A DNA stretch of 64,000 nucleotides from Prauserella alba (GCF_024171735.1 NZ_JAMTCH010000008.1:1-64000); one strand, 5' to 3'. Positions 44,984 through 54,810 are shown, numbered from the stretch's first letter. The notes: generated by a model from the sequence alone, not told the origin. Program-made: numbers and translations.

Positions 44984-45816
44984 GATCGCCTCTCTCCGGT
45001 CTCTCCGTCCGGTGCCGTTCCGCGTGCCGCGCCGGGAGCACTGGGCCGTCCCGCTCCGTCACCGACACCGTCACCCGCGGCGTCACCCGCGCCGCCGCTT
45101 GCGCCCGCGACGCCGCCGGCTGTGTCAGCGCCGTCCGCGTCCGCAGCGCCGGCCAGCCAGGGGTTCGACACCTTCTCCTGTCCCATGGTCGTACTCCGGC
45201 CGTGCCCCGGCAGCAGCACCGCGGCGTCGTCGAGGGCCGCAGTCAACATCGCCAGCGATCGGCGCAACGCCACGGGATCCCCGCCGGGCAGGTCGGTACG
45301 GCCGGCCGAGCCGGGCAGCAGCGTGTCGCCGGTGATCGCGACCTGTCCGCCCTCCTCGGTGACGAGCCGGAAGACGACCGAACCTCCGGTGTGGCCCGGC
45401 GTGTGCAGCGCCTCGATCCGCAGCCCGGCCACGTCCAGGACCGTGCCCGCCTCGCCGGCGCGTTCGCCGAGTTCCCGCACCGTGTCCGGTTCGGACCACG
45501 GCCGGTCACCCAGCCCGGCAGCGAGCTCGTGGTTCAGCCCGAGCCAGGGGCTGCGCAGCAGCGGCCGGTCCTCCGGCCGGATCCAGACCGGGACGTCGTA
45601 GGTGCGCGCGGCTTCGGCGGCGCCGTGCACGTGGTCCGGATGACCGTGCGTGGCCAGGATCGCGGCGGGTGTCAGTCCGTGCTCGGCCATTGCTCGGTCG
45701 AGTGGCGCATGCGCGCCCTCGCCGGGGTCGACGACCACGCACGGACCGCCGGGACCGGGCGCGAGCAGGTAACAGTTCGCCTGGAACGTCCCGGCCGGGA
45801 ATCCTGCGACCAGCAC
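44980..45816 (-). CDS. MBL-fold metallo-hydrolase (glyoxalase II-like)
   Basis: 278 aa. The metal site is the THGHPDH motif (56-62), with further ligands in HTPGHTGGSV and AITGDTLLPG and the C-terminal PGHGRST. FQANCYLL at the N-terminus is typical of hydroxyacylglutathione hydrolase-like proteins; in this order, which lacks glutathione, a mycothiol conjugate is a plausible substrate (inference). The last 60 residues are Gly/Ala/Asp repeats. GTG at 45816 has GGAGG 8 nt upstream. Divergent from the cyclophilin gene. Confidence 0.9.
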   Translation of the reverse strand: MLVAGFPAGTFQANCYLLAPGPGGPCVVVDPGEGAHAPLDRAMAEHGLTPAAILATHGHPDHVHGAAEAARTYDVPVWIRPEDRPLLRSPWLGLNHELAAGLGDRPWSEPDTVRELGERAGEAGTVLDVAGLRIEALHTPGHTGGSVVFRLVTEEGGQVAITGDTLLPGSAGRTDLPGGDPVALRRSLAMLTAALDDAAVLLPGHGRSTTMGQEKVSNPWLAGAADADGADTAGGVAGASGGAGDAAGDGVGDGAGRPSAPGAARGTAPDGETGERRS

Positions 45817-45929
45817 GTTCTCACCTCCGCGTCCGCGACGTCCCCAGCCTAGCGGCCCCTGTACCGGGGTCTTACAGACCGTGCCCATAGACTGCCGCCA
45901 GCCAACACGTGGGTGAACGAGGAGGCCAG

Positions 45930-46802
45930 GTGGGGACCAACCAGCAGCGCCGGGAGGCAGCGAAGCGCAAGCTGGAACGGCAGCTCGCTCGCAGGGCCGA
46001 ACGCGCGAAGCGACGCAAGATCATCGGCATCGGGGCGGCCGTCGGCGTCGTCGTCCTGGCCGCGGGTCTCATCGTCGTGTTCACCGGCCAGGACGAGGAC
46101 GAGGGCGCCGCGAACGCGCAGGGCGAGGCGAGTTCGAGCGCAGCGCCGTCGGACAACGCAGCCCCGTCGGAGGACGTCTCCATCCCCACGCAGCGCGTCG
46201 AGCCTGTCGAACGCAGCGAACCGTTGCCGAACCCGACGACCTGCGAGTACCCCGAGAACGGTCAGGCCGCCAAGCAGGTCAACGCGCCGAACGGGCAGAA
46301 CGTCCCTTCCGAGGGCACCGTCGACATCACGCTGTCCTCGACCGCGGGCGACATCCCGATCACGCTCGACCGCTCGCTGGCCCCGTGCACGGTCAACAGC
46401 TTCGAGAGCCTCGTCGAGCAGGACTACTACACCGACACCGCGTGCCACCGGCTCGGCACACAGGGCCTGCAGATGCTGCAGTGCGGTGATCCGACGGGGC
46501 AGGGCTCGGGCGGTCCCGGCTACACCTTCGCCGACGAGACGCACCAGGGCCTGAAGTACGGCCGCGGCATCCTCGCGATGGCCAACGCCGGGCCCGACAC
46601 CAACGGCAGCCAGTTCTTCATGGTCTACGGCGAGGCGGAGCTGCCGCCGGACTACACGGTCTTCGGCTCGATCTCCGACGAGGGGCTGAAGGTGCTGGAC
46701 AAGGTCGCGAAGGCCGGCCATGACGGCTCGCTCGATCCCTCCCCCGGCGGCGGTAAGCCGAACACCGAGGTCCGCTTCACCGACGTGAGCATCAACGGCT
46801 GA
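45930..46802 (+). CDS. Membrane-anchored peptidyl-prolyl cis-trans isomerase (cyclophilin)
   Basis: 290 aa. A basic cytoplasmic N-terminus (RREAAKRKLERQLARRAERAKRRK) precedes one membrane helix (IIGIGAAVGVVVLAAGLIVV), an Asp/Glu/Ser/Ala linker and an extracytoplasmic cyclophilin domain with GRGILAMANAGPDTNGSQFF and YTVFGSI. Four Cys (TTCEYP, APCTVN, TACHRL, LQCGDP) lie outside the membrane and may form disulfides. It should speed prolyl isomerisation of exported proteins. GTG at 45930 has GAGGAGG upstream. The 113-bp divergent region holds a -10-like CATAGACT. Confidence 0.92.
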   Translation: MGTNQQRREAAKRKLERQLARRAERAKRRKIIGIGAAVGVVVLAAGLIVVFTGQDEDEGAANAQGEASSSAAPSDNAAPSEDVSIPTQRVEPVERSEPLPNPTTCEYPENGQAAKQVNAPNGQNVPSEGTVDITLSSTAGDIPITLDRSLAPCTVNSFESLVEQDYYTDTACHRLGTQGLQMLQCGDPTGQGSGGPGYTFADETHQGLKYGRGILAMANAGPDTNGSQFFMVYGEAELPPDYTVFGSISDEGLKVLDKVAKAGHDGSLDPSPGGGKPNTEVRFTDVSING

Positions 46803-46867
46803 TGGCCCTGCCCGGTCCCCGCCACCTTGCGCGGCCGGGGCCGGAAGGCCACGCCGGACCGAAGAAA

Positions 46868-46920
46868 GCCCCCAGGGGCACCTTCGTTGCGTTGAACGCA
46901 ACGAAGGTGCCCCTGGGGGC
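46868..46920. terminator. 53-bp perfect palindrome (bidirectional terminator)
   Basis: Two 26-nt arms (46868-46893 and 46895-46920) are exact reverse complements around a single G at 46894. Key parts are GCCCCCAGGGGCACC at the outside and TTCGTTGCGTT near the centre. It sits between the convergent cyclophilin (ends 46802) and enoyl-CoA hydratase (ends 46959) genes, so a bidirectional terminator is the simplest reading. The RNA fold has almost no loop unless the inner bases open. Confidence 0.9.
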
Positions 46921-46958
46921 GTCGGGACCCCTGGGCGCGCCGCACGCGGACGACGCAC

Positions 46959-47732
46959 TCAGCGGTGAGTGAAGTTGGGCGCCCTGCGTTCGAGGAACGC
47001 CGCCACGCCCTCGGCGTAGTCCGCACCGCGGGCGGCGTCCTCGCGCAGCGCGTGCACCTCGGCGTCCGGTTCGGTCATGCCCGCGGCGATCTTGCCGATG
47101 ATGCGGTTCATCCCGCGCACGGACGCCTGCGACCGCGCGCACAGCGTCGCCGCGAACTCACCGGCCTGCGTCTCCAGGTCGTCGAACACGTCGGTGACGA
47201 GGCCGATCTCCCGGGCCCGGGAGGCGTCTACCAGGTTGCCCGACAGCAGCAGGTAGCGGGCCTGCGCCGGTCCCACGAGCTCGGTGAGCAGCCGCGTGGA
47301 TTCGAAGTGGTACACGATGCCCAGCTTGGCGGGCGTGATGCCGAATCGGGCACCCGGCGCCGCGAACCGCAGATCGCACGCCACCGAGAGCTGGCAGCCA
47401 CCGCCGATGCAGTTGCCCTGGATCATCGCGATGCTCGGTTTGCTCGCCCCGGCCAGCGCGTCGACGGCGGCGTCGACGGCCCTGTCGTACGCGGCAACGC
47501 CCTCCGGGGTCGAGCGCAGCTGGCGGAACTCCCCGATGTCGGCCCCGGCGGAGAAGTGTTCGCCCTCCCCTGCCAACACCAGCACCTTCACCGCGGGGTC
47601 GGACTCCACGGCGGCGACGACCTCCGGGATCGCCGACCACATCTCGTGGGTGATCGCGTTCATCTTGGCCGGCCGCGTCAGGGTCAGGCGGGCCACGTCG
47701 CCGTCCCGGGTGAGGTCGATTCCGTCCGTCAT
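46959..47732 (-). CDS. Enoyl-CoA hydratase/isomerase family protein
   Basis: 257 aa, crotonase fold. VARLTLTRPAKMNAITHEM is the N-terminal signature; the oxyanion hole is formed by HFSAGADIGEF and QGNCIGGGCQLSVACDLR. In the second active-site position, FGITPAKLGIVYHFES replaces the usual Glu-containing loop, so the exact reaction is open (hydratase, isomerase or thioesterase). The start is ATG at 47732. Stands alone, convergent with the cyclophilin gene. Confidence 0.9.
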   Translation of the reverse strand: MTDGIDLTRDGDVARLTLTRPAKMNAITHEMWSAIPEVVAAVESDPAVKVLVLAGEGEHFSAGADIGEFRQLRSTPEGVAAYDRAVDAAVDALAGASKPSIAMIQGNCIGGGCQLSVACDLRFAAPGARFGITPAKLGIVYHFESTRLLTELVGPAQARYLLLSGNLVDASRAREIGLVTDVFDDLETQAGEFAATLCARSQASVRGMNRIIGKIAAGMTEPDAEVHALREDAARGADYAEGVAAFLERRAPNFTHR

Positions 47733-47762
47733 GGACGGTAAGGCTAGAAGCCCGCAGCCGGT

Positions 47763-50354
47763 TCAGGCGGCCGACGTGACCCGGTACACGTCGTAGACAC
47801 CCTCGACGTTCCGCACGACCTTCAGCACGTGCCCGAGGTGTTTCGGGTCGCCCATCTCGAAGGTGAACTTGCTGACCGCCACGCGGTCGTTCGACGTGGT
47901 GACCGATGCGGACAGGATGTTCACCTTCTCGTCGGCGAGCACCTTCGTCACGTCGGACAGCAGGCGATGCCGGTCGAGTGCCTCCACCTGGATGGCCACG
48001 AGGAACACCGACGACTCGGACGGTGCCCATTCGACGTCGACGAGCCGCTCGGGCTGGCTCCGCAGGTCGTCGGCGTTGGTGCAGTCGGTGCGGTGCACGC
48101 TCACCCCGCCGCCGCGGGTCACGAAGCCCAGGATCTCGTCGCCCGGCACCGGGGTGCAGCAGCGGGCGAGCTTGGTCCACACGTCGCTGGCACCGGGAAC
48201 GATCACACCGACGTCGCCGGAACCGCGGCGCCGCGTCACCGTGGACGGTGTCGCCCGCTCGGCGAGTTCCTCCTCGGCCTCCTCGACACCGCCGATGAGG
48301 GCCGTGAGCCGCTGCACGACGTGCTGAGCGCTCGTGTGCTTCTCCCCCACCGCGGCGTACAGCGCGCTGATGTCGTTGTAGCGCAGTTCCTTGGCGACGG
48401 CACTCATCGAATCGGCCGACACGAGGCGCTGGATCGGCAGCCCGACCTTGCGCACCTCCTTGGTGATGGCTTCCTTGCCCGATTCGACGGCCTCGTCGCG
48501 CCGCTCCTTCGCGAACCACTGCCGGATCTTCGCGCGGGCCTTCGGCGACCCGGCGAACTGCAGCCAGTCGCGGCTCGGCCCCGCGCCTTCCGCCTTCGAC
48601 GTGAAGATCTCGATGACCTCGCCGTTCTCGAGCTTGCGCTCCAGCGCGACGAGCCGTCCGTTGACGCGCGCGCCGATGCAGCGGTGACCGACCTCGGTGT
48701 GGACGGCGTAGGCGAAGTCGACGGGTGTCGACCCGACCGGCAGCGTGATCACGTCGCCCTTCGGCGTGAACACGAAGATCTCGCGGGTGGCGAGGTCGTA
48801 GCGCAGCGATTCGAGGAACTCGCCCGGGTCGGCGGCCTCGCGCTGCCAGTCGAGCAGCTGGCGCATCCAGGCCATCTCGTCGACGTCGACGGTGTTGCCG
48901 CCGTGCGTCCCCCGGGTCTCCTTGTACCGCCAGTGCGCCGCGATGCCGTACTCGGCGGTGCGGTGCATCTCGTGGGTGCGGATCTGCACTTCCAGCGGTT
49001 TTCCGTCCGGGCCGATCACCGTGGTGTGCAGCGACTGGTACACGCCGAACCGTGGCTGGGCGATGTAGTCCTTGAACCGGCCCGGCATGGGTTGCCACAA
49101 CGCGTGCACCACGCCCATGGCGGCGTAGCAGTCGCGGACGTCGTCGACCATGATCCGCACACCCACCAGGTCGTGGATGTCGTCGAGCTCCCGGCCGCGG
49201 ACGATCATCTTCTGGTGGATCGAGTAGTAGTGCTTCGGCCTGCCCTCGACCTTCGCGGCCACCCGGGACGCTTCGAGGTGCGAGTTCAACTCGCCGATGA
49301 CCCCGCGCAGATACGTGTCGCGGGACGGGGCGCGATCGGCGACCAACCGCACGATCTCGTCGTACTTCTTCGGCTGCAGGATCGCGAACGCGAGGTCCTC
49401 GAGTTCCCACTTGACCGTCGACATGCCCAGCCGGTGCGCGAGCGGAGCGAGGACCTCGAGGGTCTCCTTCGCCTTGCGCGACTGCTTCTCCGGCGGCAGG
49501 AACCGCATGGTGCGCATGTTGTGCAGCCGGTCGGCCAGCTTGATCACCAGCACCCGCGGGTCACGGGCCATCGCGATGACCATCTTGCGGATCGTCTCGG
49601 CTTCGGCCGCCGTGCCGAGCTTGACCTTGTCGAGCTTGGTGACCCCGTCGACGAGCTGGGCGACCTTGTCGCCGAAGTCGGTGCCGAGCTGGTCGAGCGA
49701 ATAGCCGGTGTCCTCGACCGTGTCGTGCAGCAACGCCGCGACGAGCGTCGTGGTGTCCATGCCGAGCTCGGCCAGGATGGTCGCCACGGCCAGCGGGTGC
49801 GTGATGTACGGGTCACCGGACTTGCGGCGCTGGTCGCGGTGCAGGTGTTCGGCGACGTCGTAGGCGCGCTGGAGCAGGCCGAGGTCGGCGCTCGGGTGCA
49901 GCTCCCGGTGGATCGCGGCCAGCGGTTCGAGAACCTGCTTGACCGGCGCGGCGCGTTGCGCGGTGATCCGGCGGGCGAGCCGGGCCCGCACCCGACGCGT
50001 CGGCGACGGGGCCCGCGTGGCCGCCGGATGCGGGTTCCCCCGGGAGGCGGCGGTACCCGACCCCGATCGCTGGCCGCCGGTCGGCGGGTTCCGGGAGTTC
50101 GCCGGTGCCTCACCGCCGGGCTGCGACTGTCGCGACGCGTCGGAACCCGCCGTGTCGCTGCCGGCCGCATCGGCGCCGGCCGCAGCCGGGTCGCCCGCGG
50201 GCGCGGCGTCGCCGGGCGACGTGGTGCTCCCGGTGGCTGCCGCGTTCCCGGTGTGGCCCGTGTCACCTGCGGGTGCGGTGTCGCCGCCCTGCCTGCGCGC
50301 GGGGTCGTCACCGTCGTTCGACCGGGCTGCCACGGAATCGAGCTCTTGGCTCAC
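47763..50354 (-). CDS. rel: Bifunctional (p)ppGpp synthetase/hydrolase Rel
   Basis: 863 aa. Domains in order: an Ala/Gly/Asp/Ser-rich disordered N-terminus (about 1-130), the HD hydrolase domain with [13 protein letters not shown], the synthetase domain with [12 protein letters not shown] and [16 protein letters not shown] ([20 protein letters not shown]) and ACT at the C-terminus ([19 protein letters not shown]). HDxxED is intact, so hydrolase activity is expected. It controls the stringent response. It follows apt on the same strand with a 160-bp gap. The N-terminal extension is longer than in mycobacterial Rel. Confidence 0.97.
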   Translation of the reverse strand: MSQELDSVAARSNDGDDPARRQGGDTAPAGDTGHTGNAAATGSTTSPGDAAPAGDPAAAGADAAGSDTAGSDASRQSQPGGEAPANSRNPPTGGQRSGSGTAASRGNPHPAATRAPSPTRRVRARLARRITAQRAAPVKQVLEPLAAIHRELHPSADLGLLQRAYDVAEHLHRDQRRKSGDPYITHPLAVATILAELGMDTTTLVAALLHDTVEDTGYSLDQLGTDFGDKVAQLVDGVTKLDKVKLGTAAEAETIRKMVIAMARDPRVLVIKLADRLHNMRTMRFLPPEKQSRKAKETLEVLAPLAHRLGMSTVKWELEDLAFAILQPKKYDEIVRLVADRAPSRDTYLRGVIGELNSHLEASRVAAKVEGRPKHYYSIHQKMIVRGRELDDIHDLVGVRIMVDDVRDCYAAMGVVHALWQPMPGRFKDYIAQPRFGVYQSLHTTVIGPDGKPLEVQIRTHEMHRTAEYGIAAHWRYKETRGTHGGNTVDVDEMAWMRQLLDWQREAADPGEFLESLRYDLATREIFVFTPKGDVITLPVGSTPVDFAYAVHTEVGHRCIGARVNGRLVALERKLENGEVIEIFTSKAEGAGPSRDWLQFAGSPKARAKIRQWFAKERRDEAVESGKEAITKEVRKVGLPIQRLVSADSMSAVAKELRYNDISALYAAVGEKHTSAQHVVQRLTALIGGVEEAEEELAERATPSTVTRRRGSGDVGVIVPGASDVWTKLARCCTPVPGDEILGFVTRGGGVSVHRTDCTNADDLRSQPERLVDVEWAPSESSVFLVAIQVEALDRHRLLSDVTKVLADEKVNILSASVTTSNDRVAVSKFTFEMGDPKHLGHVLKVVRNVEGVYDVYRVTSAA

Positions 50355-50514
50355 CCGTACCTCCAGCTCATCGCGCGCGAGTGCCTGCTCCCTCCAGGGT
50401 AGACCCCGGTGTGGAACGTCTCGGAGCGGCGCCGTTCACGGCGGGTTCACACGCCGGCCGCGGACCGGCTCCCCCGCGCTCACCGGAGGGCTGCGACCCC
50501 CGCGCGCGACGGCG

Positions 50515-51030
50515 TCACGCGGATTTCAGCACGTGCAACGGCACGTCCCCGAGCCGTTCGCGCCCGCCGAGCGAAGCGAGTTCGAGCACCACCGCCACCG
50601 AACGCACGTCCGCACCGGCTTCGGCGAGCAGCGACCGCGTCGCCGCGACCGTGCCGCCGGTGGCGAGGATGTCGTCGATGATCGCGACCCGCTCACCGGG
50701 CCGGACCGCGTCGGCGGGCAGTTCGAGGGTCGCGGTGCCGTACTCGAGTTCGTAATCGACGCTGCCGCCGACCGAGGGCAGCTTGCCCGCCTTACGCACG
50801 AGCGTGACGCCGACGCCCTTCGCGTAGGCCACGGCGGCGGCGAGCACGAACCCGCGCGCTTCCACGGCCGCCAGCTGGTCGACGTCGCCGACCACTTCGG
50901 CCAGTGCATCGATCACGGTGGCGAACGCCTTCGGATCCCCGAACAGCGGCGTCAGGTCGCGGAACACCACGCCCGGTTCGGGGAAGTCCGGCAGCTCCGC
51001 GATCATGCCGAGCGCCTCGTCGAGGTTCAT
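50515..51030 (-). CDS. apt: Adenine phosphoribosyltransferase
   Basis: 171 aa. It makes AMP from adenine and PRPP in purine salvage. The N-terminus has FPEPGVVFRDLTPLFGDP; VEARGFVLAAAVA is the adenine region and VAIIDDILATGGTVAA the PRPP loop. ATG at 51030 overlaps the secF stop (ATGA). The secDF-apt-rel order is standard in actinobacteria. Confidence 0.96.
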   Translation of the reverse strand: MNLDEALGMIAELPDFPEPGVVFRDLTPLFGDPKAFATVIDALAEVVGDVDQLAAVEARGFVLAAAVAYAKGVGVTLVRKAGKLPSVGGSVDYELEYGTATLELPADAVRPGERVAIIDDILATGGTVAATRSLLAEAGADVRSVAVVLELASLGGRERLGDVPLHVLKSA

Positions 51031-52358
51031 GACCGCTTCCTCTTCCCGCTCGGGGCACTCTTGCCTGCCGTGCTCTTCCCCGTCGGAGTACCCGACCGCC
51101 GGGGCCGCTGGTCGCGGCCGCGGTTCCGGTCGCGGGCCTTCTGGGTGCGGGCGGGCACGGACGCCGCCGCGGCGACCGCCTTCTCCTTGCGCAGCTCGCT
51201 CTCGAGCTGGGCGTCGTCACCGGGGTCGAAGTAGTCGTCGGGGTCGACGCCGTCGGCTGCGTCCTCGGCCTGGGCTGCGCGGGCCCGCTCGGCGCGGCGC
51301 TCGGCCACGCGCTCTGCCTGCTGCACGTACTTGGGCTCACGCATCTTGAACGTCACGAGCAGCGGCGTGGCCAGCAGTACCGAGGAGACGACACCGGCCA
51401 GCATGCCGGTCAACTGCACCAGCGCCAGGTCCTGCAGGGTGCCCGTGCCGAGCAGGATGTAGCCGATCACCATGAGCCCGAGCACCGGGAGCAGCGCGAT
51501 GACGGACGTGTTGATCGACCGCATCAGCGTCTGGTTGAGCGCCAGGTTGGCGGCCTCGGCGTACGTCCGCCGGGTCAGGTTCAGCAGCCCGCGGGTGTTC
51601 TCCTTGACCTTGTCGAACACCACGACGGTGTCGTACAGCGAGAACCCGAGGATCGTCAGCAGGCCGATCACGGTCGCAGGCGTCACCTCGAAGCCGACCA
51701 GCGAGTACACGCCCGCCGTCACGATGATGTCGTGCAGCAGCGTGATGATCGCCGAGACGGCCATCCATTTCTCGAAGTAGATGACGAGGAAGACCGTCAC
51801 CAGCACCAGGAACACGCCGAGGGCGATGAGGGCCTGCTGGGAGATCTCGCCGCCCCACGACGCGCTCACCGCGCTGTCACTGATCACCGATCCGCTGGGC
51901 TGGCCGTTCGCCGCCAGCGGCCGGAACTCGTCGAACAGTGCCTGCTTGGCCTCGGCGACCTGGCCGGGATCGAGCGAGCTCAGCCGCACCTGGATGGCCG
52001 CGGCATCGCCGACACCGACGACCTGCGCCTCCGACGCGGAGACCCCGGTCGCATCGCTGACGACGTCCTTGGCCGCGTCCTCGTCGATCCGGCCTTCCGC
52101 GCCCTGGGCGGGAAGCTGGATCTGCGTGCCGCCTTCGAACTCGATGCCGAGGTTGAAGCCCTTCACCCCGAGCGATCCGGCGCACACGAGGATCAACAGC
52201 GCGAACGCCGCGAACCAGCGCTTGCGGTGACCGACGATGTCGAAGGCGCCGGTACCGGTGTAGAGCCGCTGGAACAGCGACGCCTTCGCGCCCCCGGAGC
52301 CGCCGGTGCCATCGGTCTCGGCGGCCGGTTCGGTCTTGGCGCTGTTGCCTTCGGACAC
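51027..52358 (-). CDS. secF: Protein translocase subunit SecF
   Basis: 443 aa. It has six membrane helices of the RND-like SecDF fold, with FNLGIEFEGGTQIQ after helix one and VIGLLTILGFSLYDTVVVFDKVKEN-type motif D4 regions (for example GFSLYDTVVVFDKVKE). The C-terminal tail of about 110 residues is very basic and low-complexity. With SecD it uses proton motive force to pull exported proteins across. GTG at 52358 is 1 nt after the secD stop. Confidence 0.96.
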   Translation of the reverse strand: MSEGNSAKTEPAAETDGTGGSGGAKASLFQRLYTGTGAFDIVGHRKRWFAAFALLILVCAGSLGVKGFNLGIEFEGGTQIQLPAQGAEGRIDEDAAKDVVSDATGVSASEAQVVGVGDAAAIQVRLSSLDPGQVAEAKQALFDEFRPLAANGQPSGSVISDSAVSASWGGEISQQALIALGVFLVLVTVFLVIYFEKWMAVSAIITLLHDIIVTAGVYSLVGFEVTPATVIGLLTILGFSLYDTVVVFDKVKENTRGLLNLTRRTYAEAANLALNQTLMRSINTSVIALLPVLGLMVIGYILLGTGTLQDLALVQLTGMLAGVVSSVLLATPLLVTFKMREPKYVQQAERVAERRAERARAAQAEDAADGVDPDDYFDPGDDAQLESELRKEKAVAAAASVPARTQKARDRNRGRDQRPRRSGTPTGKSTAGKSAPSGKRKRS

Positions 52359-52359
52359 G

Positions 52360-54069
52360 TCAGGCCCCCTTCGTGTTCGTCGCGGCCTTCGTCTGGCTGA
52401 TGTGGACGCCACCACGCCGTTGACTGCCGAGGCGCTGCACCGTGCCGAGGCCCGACAGCTTCGGGCTGGACAGCTTCTTCGACCGCGACACCATCGCGAC
52501 CAGCGGATGCGTCACGAGGAACACCACGATCAGGTCGAGCACGGTGGACATGCCGAGAGTGAAGGCGAACCCGCGGACCTCCCCGACCGCCAGTGCGTAC
52601 AGCACGCCCGCGCACAGGAACATGATCGCGTCGGACGCGAGGATCGTGCGGCGGGCCCGCACCCAGGCTCTCGGTACCGCCGACCGGAACGTCTTGGCGT
52701 CGCGCATCTCGTCCTTGATGCGCTCGAAGTAGACGACGAACGAGTCCGCGGTGACACCGATGGCGATGATGAACCCGGCGACTCCTGCGAGGTCGAGCGT
52801 GAACCCGATCCAGCGGCCGAGCAGCACCAATACCGCGTAGACGATCATCGCCGACAACGCCAGCGACAACACCGTGAGCACGCCCAGCATCCGGTAGTAG
52901 ATGAGGCAGTAGACGAACACGAGCGCGATACCGATCGCACCGGCGATCAGGCCCGCTTCGAGCGAGGCCAGGCCGAGCGTCGGCGACACCGTCGTGGCGT
53001 CGGACGATTCGAACGACAGCGGCAGTGAGCCGTACTTGAGGATGTCGGCGAGGTTCTGCGCCTCCTCCTCGGTGAACTCACCGCTGATCTGGGTCCGGCC
53101 GTTGGGGATCGGCTCGTTGATGGTCGGGGCCGACACCACCCGGGTGTCGAGCACGAACGCAGCGTTGGCGCCCGTGTTCTGCGCGGTGTACTCCGCCCAG
53201 GTCTCCGTGCCCTCGCCCTTGAACTGCAGGTTGACCAGCCAGCCGCCCTGCTGCGGATTGAACTGCGCCGAGGCGTCGTCGACCTGCGTGCCCTGCAGGA
53301 ACACCGGGCTCAGCACGTACTTCTCCGTGCCCGCCTCGTTGCACGTGACCAGCGGCCGGTTCGGATCGTCGTTGCCGACCAGCGGATCGTTGCCCGAACA
53401 GGTCAGGCTCGCCATCGCCTGCTGCTGCAGTTGCATGGCCTGCTGGGATGCGCCCTGCTGCGGATTGCGGCCCGGGTCCAGTGCGGGGTTCTGCCGGACC
53501 TGCTTGGCCTCGCGGATCTCACGGGCGACGTCCTCGTCGGACTGTGGCTGACTGCCACCGCCGCCCTGGGGACTGCCCGCGGCGTCCGGGGAATCCTGCC
53601 CGTTCTGCTGGCCACCGTCCTGCTGGCCACCGTCACCTTGGCCCTGTTGCCCCTGCTGGCCGTTCTGGCCCTGCTGCCCCTGCTGTTGGACCGGCTGGGC
53701 GTTGATCACGGTGCGGAATCCGAGCTTGGCGGTGCGGCCGAGGTTCTTGGCCTGTTCGCCCTCCTCGCCGGGAACCGTGATGACGACGTTACTGCCGTCG
53801 AGCACCACCTCGGCGCCGCTGACACCGATCCCGTTGACCCGGGTCTCGATGATCTGGCGCGCCTGGTCGAGCTGGTCCTGCGACGGTTCCTGACCGTCGG
53901 GAGTGCGTGCGGTCAAGGTGACCCGGGTACCGCCCTGAAGATCGATCCCCAGTTTCGGCGTCGGCTCCCGGTCACCGGTGAGGAACACCAGTGAATAGAG
54001 CGCGACGATGATGAGGACGAAAATGCTCAGATAGCGTCCCGGGCGGATCGTCCCGGCCGGTGGTGCCAC
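52360..54069 (-). CDS. secD: Protein translocase subunit SecD
   Basis: 569 aa. Helix one (YLSIFVLIIVALYSLVFLTG) and LGIDLQGGTRVTLTA start the protein; the large P1 domain is interrupted by a Gln/Gly-rich insert (about residues 126-175, QQGQQGQNGQQGQQ pattern) before the conserved YVLSPVFLQGTQV segment. Five more helices follow, with AGVAGFIIAIGVTADSFVVY. The insert is encoded by low-complexity DNA at about 53545-53695. GTG at 54069; yajC lies 208 bp upstream. Confidence 0.95.
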   Translation of the reverse strand: MAPPAGTIRPGRYLSIFVLIIVALYSLVFLTGDREPTPKLGIDLQGGTRVTLTARTPDGQEPSQDQLDQARQIIETRVNGIGVSGAEVVLDGSNVVITVPGEEGEQAKNLGRTAKLGFRTVINAQPVQQQGQQGQNGQQGQQGQGDGGQQDGGQQNGQDSPDAAGSPQGGGGSQPQSDEDVAREIREAKQVRQNPALDPGRNPQQGASQQAMQLQQQAMASLTCSGNDPLVGNDDPNRPLVTCNEAGTEKYVLSPVFLQGTQVDDASAQFNPQQGGWLVNLQFKGEGTETWAEYTAQNTGANAAFVLDTRVVSAPTINEPIPNGRTQISGEFTEEEAQNLADILKYGSLPLSFESSDATTVSPTLGLASLEAGLIAGAIGIALVFVYCLIYYRMLGVLTVLSLALSAMIVYAVLVLLGRWIGFTLDLAGVAGFIIAIGVTADSFVVYFERIKDEMRDAKTFRSAVPRAWVRARRTILASDAIMFLCAGVLYALAVGEVRGFAFTLGMSTVLDLIVVFLVTHPLVAMVSRSKKLSSPKLSGLGTVQRLGSQRRGGVHISQTKAATNTKGA

Positions 54070-54169
54070 GTCGGTGGTTCTCCTCGAAGGTGTTCAGCGG
54101 CTTGCGATGAGTCCGGAAGGTACGCAGCGTGAGCGCCCGTCGACGACGAAGGGGCGTTCAACGCGAACG

Positions 54170-54203
54170 CACGCAGCACCGAGACACTACTCGGCGCTGC
54201 GTG
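54170..54203 (-). terminator. Hairpin between yajC and secD
   Basis: CACGCAGC-A-CCGAG pairs with CTCGG-C-GCTGCGTG around a 6-nt loop (8 bp plus 5 bp, with one A/C mismatch). It lies about 75 bp after the yajC stop, in the 208-bp gap before secD, so it may limit read-through or mark a separate secD promoter region. Confidence 0.5.
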
Positions 54204-54277
54204 AACGCTGCGTGCAAAGCCGCGAATTCATCCCGCCGATCCGGTGAAGAACCGACGGACGTCGCAGGGTCCTTGCT

Positions 54278-54682
54278 TTACTTCTTGTGCTCGAGCGGCT
54301 CCGCGACCTGCGCAGTCGTCACCGACTCGGAGTCGGAATCGGCGTCTGACGTGGCGGTCGCCGACTCGTCGGCGGTGTCCTCGTCGGCAGAGTCCTCGTC
54401 CTCGACGTCGTCGGCCGCCGCCGGGTCGATGCGCTCGCGGATGGCCTGACGGAGCCAGGTCGTCACGACGCCGTCAGCGATCTCGAGGTCGATGGTGCTC
54501 TCGTCGGTCGCGTCGGCAACCGTGGCGTAGAGACCGGACGTGGTCATCACTCGGTCGCCGGGAGCAAGGCTGCTCTGCAGCTCCTGCTGCTGTGCCGCAG
54601 CCTTCTTCTGCTTGCGCGTGCCCATGATCAGCGGGACCGCGAGCACGAGCATGAGCAGGAGCGGCAGCAAAAGGCCTTCCAT
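54278..54682 (-). CDS. yajC: Preprotein translocase subunit YajC
   Basis: 134 aa. A single N-terminal membrane helix (LLLPLLLMLVLAVPLIM) is followed by the conserved GTRKQKKAAAQQQELQSSL and LAPGDRVMTTSGLYATV, and an acidic Asp/Glu/Ser/Ala tail. It associates with SecDF. ATG at 54682 has GGAGAACC upstream; the frame is open further upstream but without homology. Confidence 0.95.
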   Translation of the reverse strand: MEGLLLPLLLMLVLAVPLIMGTRKQKKAAAQQQELQSSLAPGDRVMTTSGLYATVADATDESTIDLEIADGVVTTWLRQAIRERIDPAAADDVEDEDSADEDTADESATATSDADSDSESVTTAQVAEPLEHKK

Positions 54683-54765
54683 GGTTCTCCATTCGCCGGA
54701 CGTCTCTCCGCCTTGCGGTACGTCCACGTTTGTCTGGATGTGCTCTTTCGAGTGTGCCAGGTAAC

Positions 54766-54783
54766 GCCGCCTGCACGGGCGGC
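54766..54783 (-). terminator. Short hairpin after ruvB
   Basis: GCCGCC-TGCACG-GGCGGC, a 6-bp stem about 28 bp beyond the ruvB stop on the minus strand. Weak candidate. Confidence 0.35.
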
Positions 54784-54810
54784 CCCCTGCCACCGCACCC
54801 CGGCAACGTT

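Noticed and set aside
47829-50402. 857-aa plus-strand frame opposite rel
   Set aside because: It mirrors the rel gene exactly and shows only composition-driven residues. Similar shadows lie opposite aroC (20046-22502) and the ruv genes (54730-57303).
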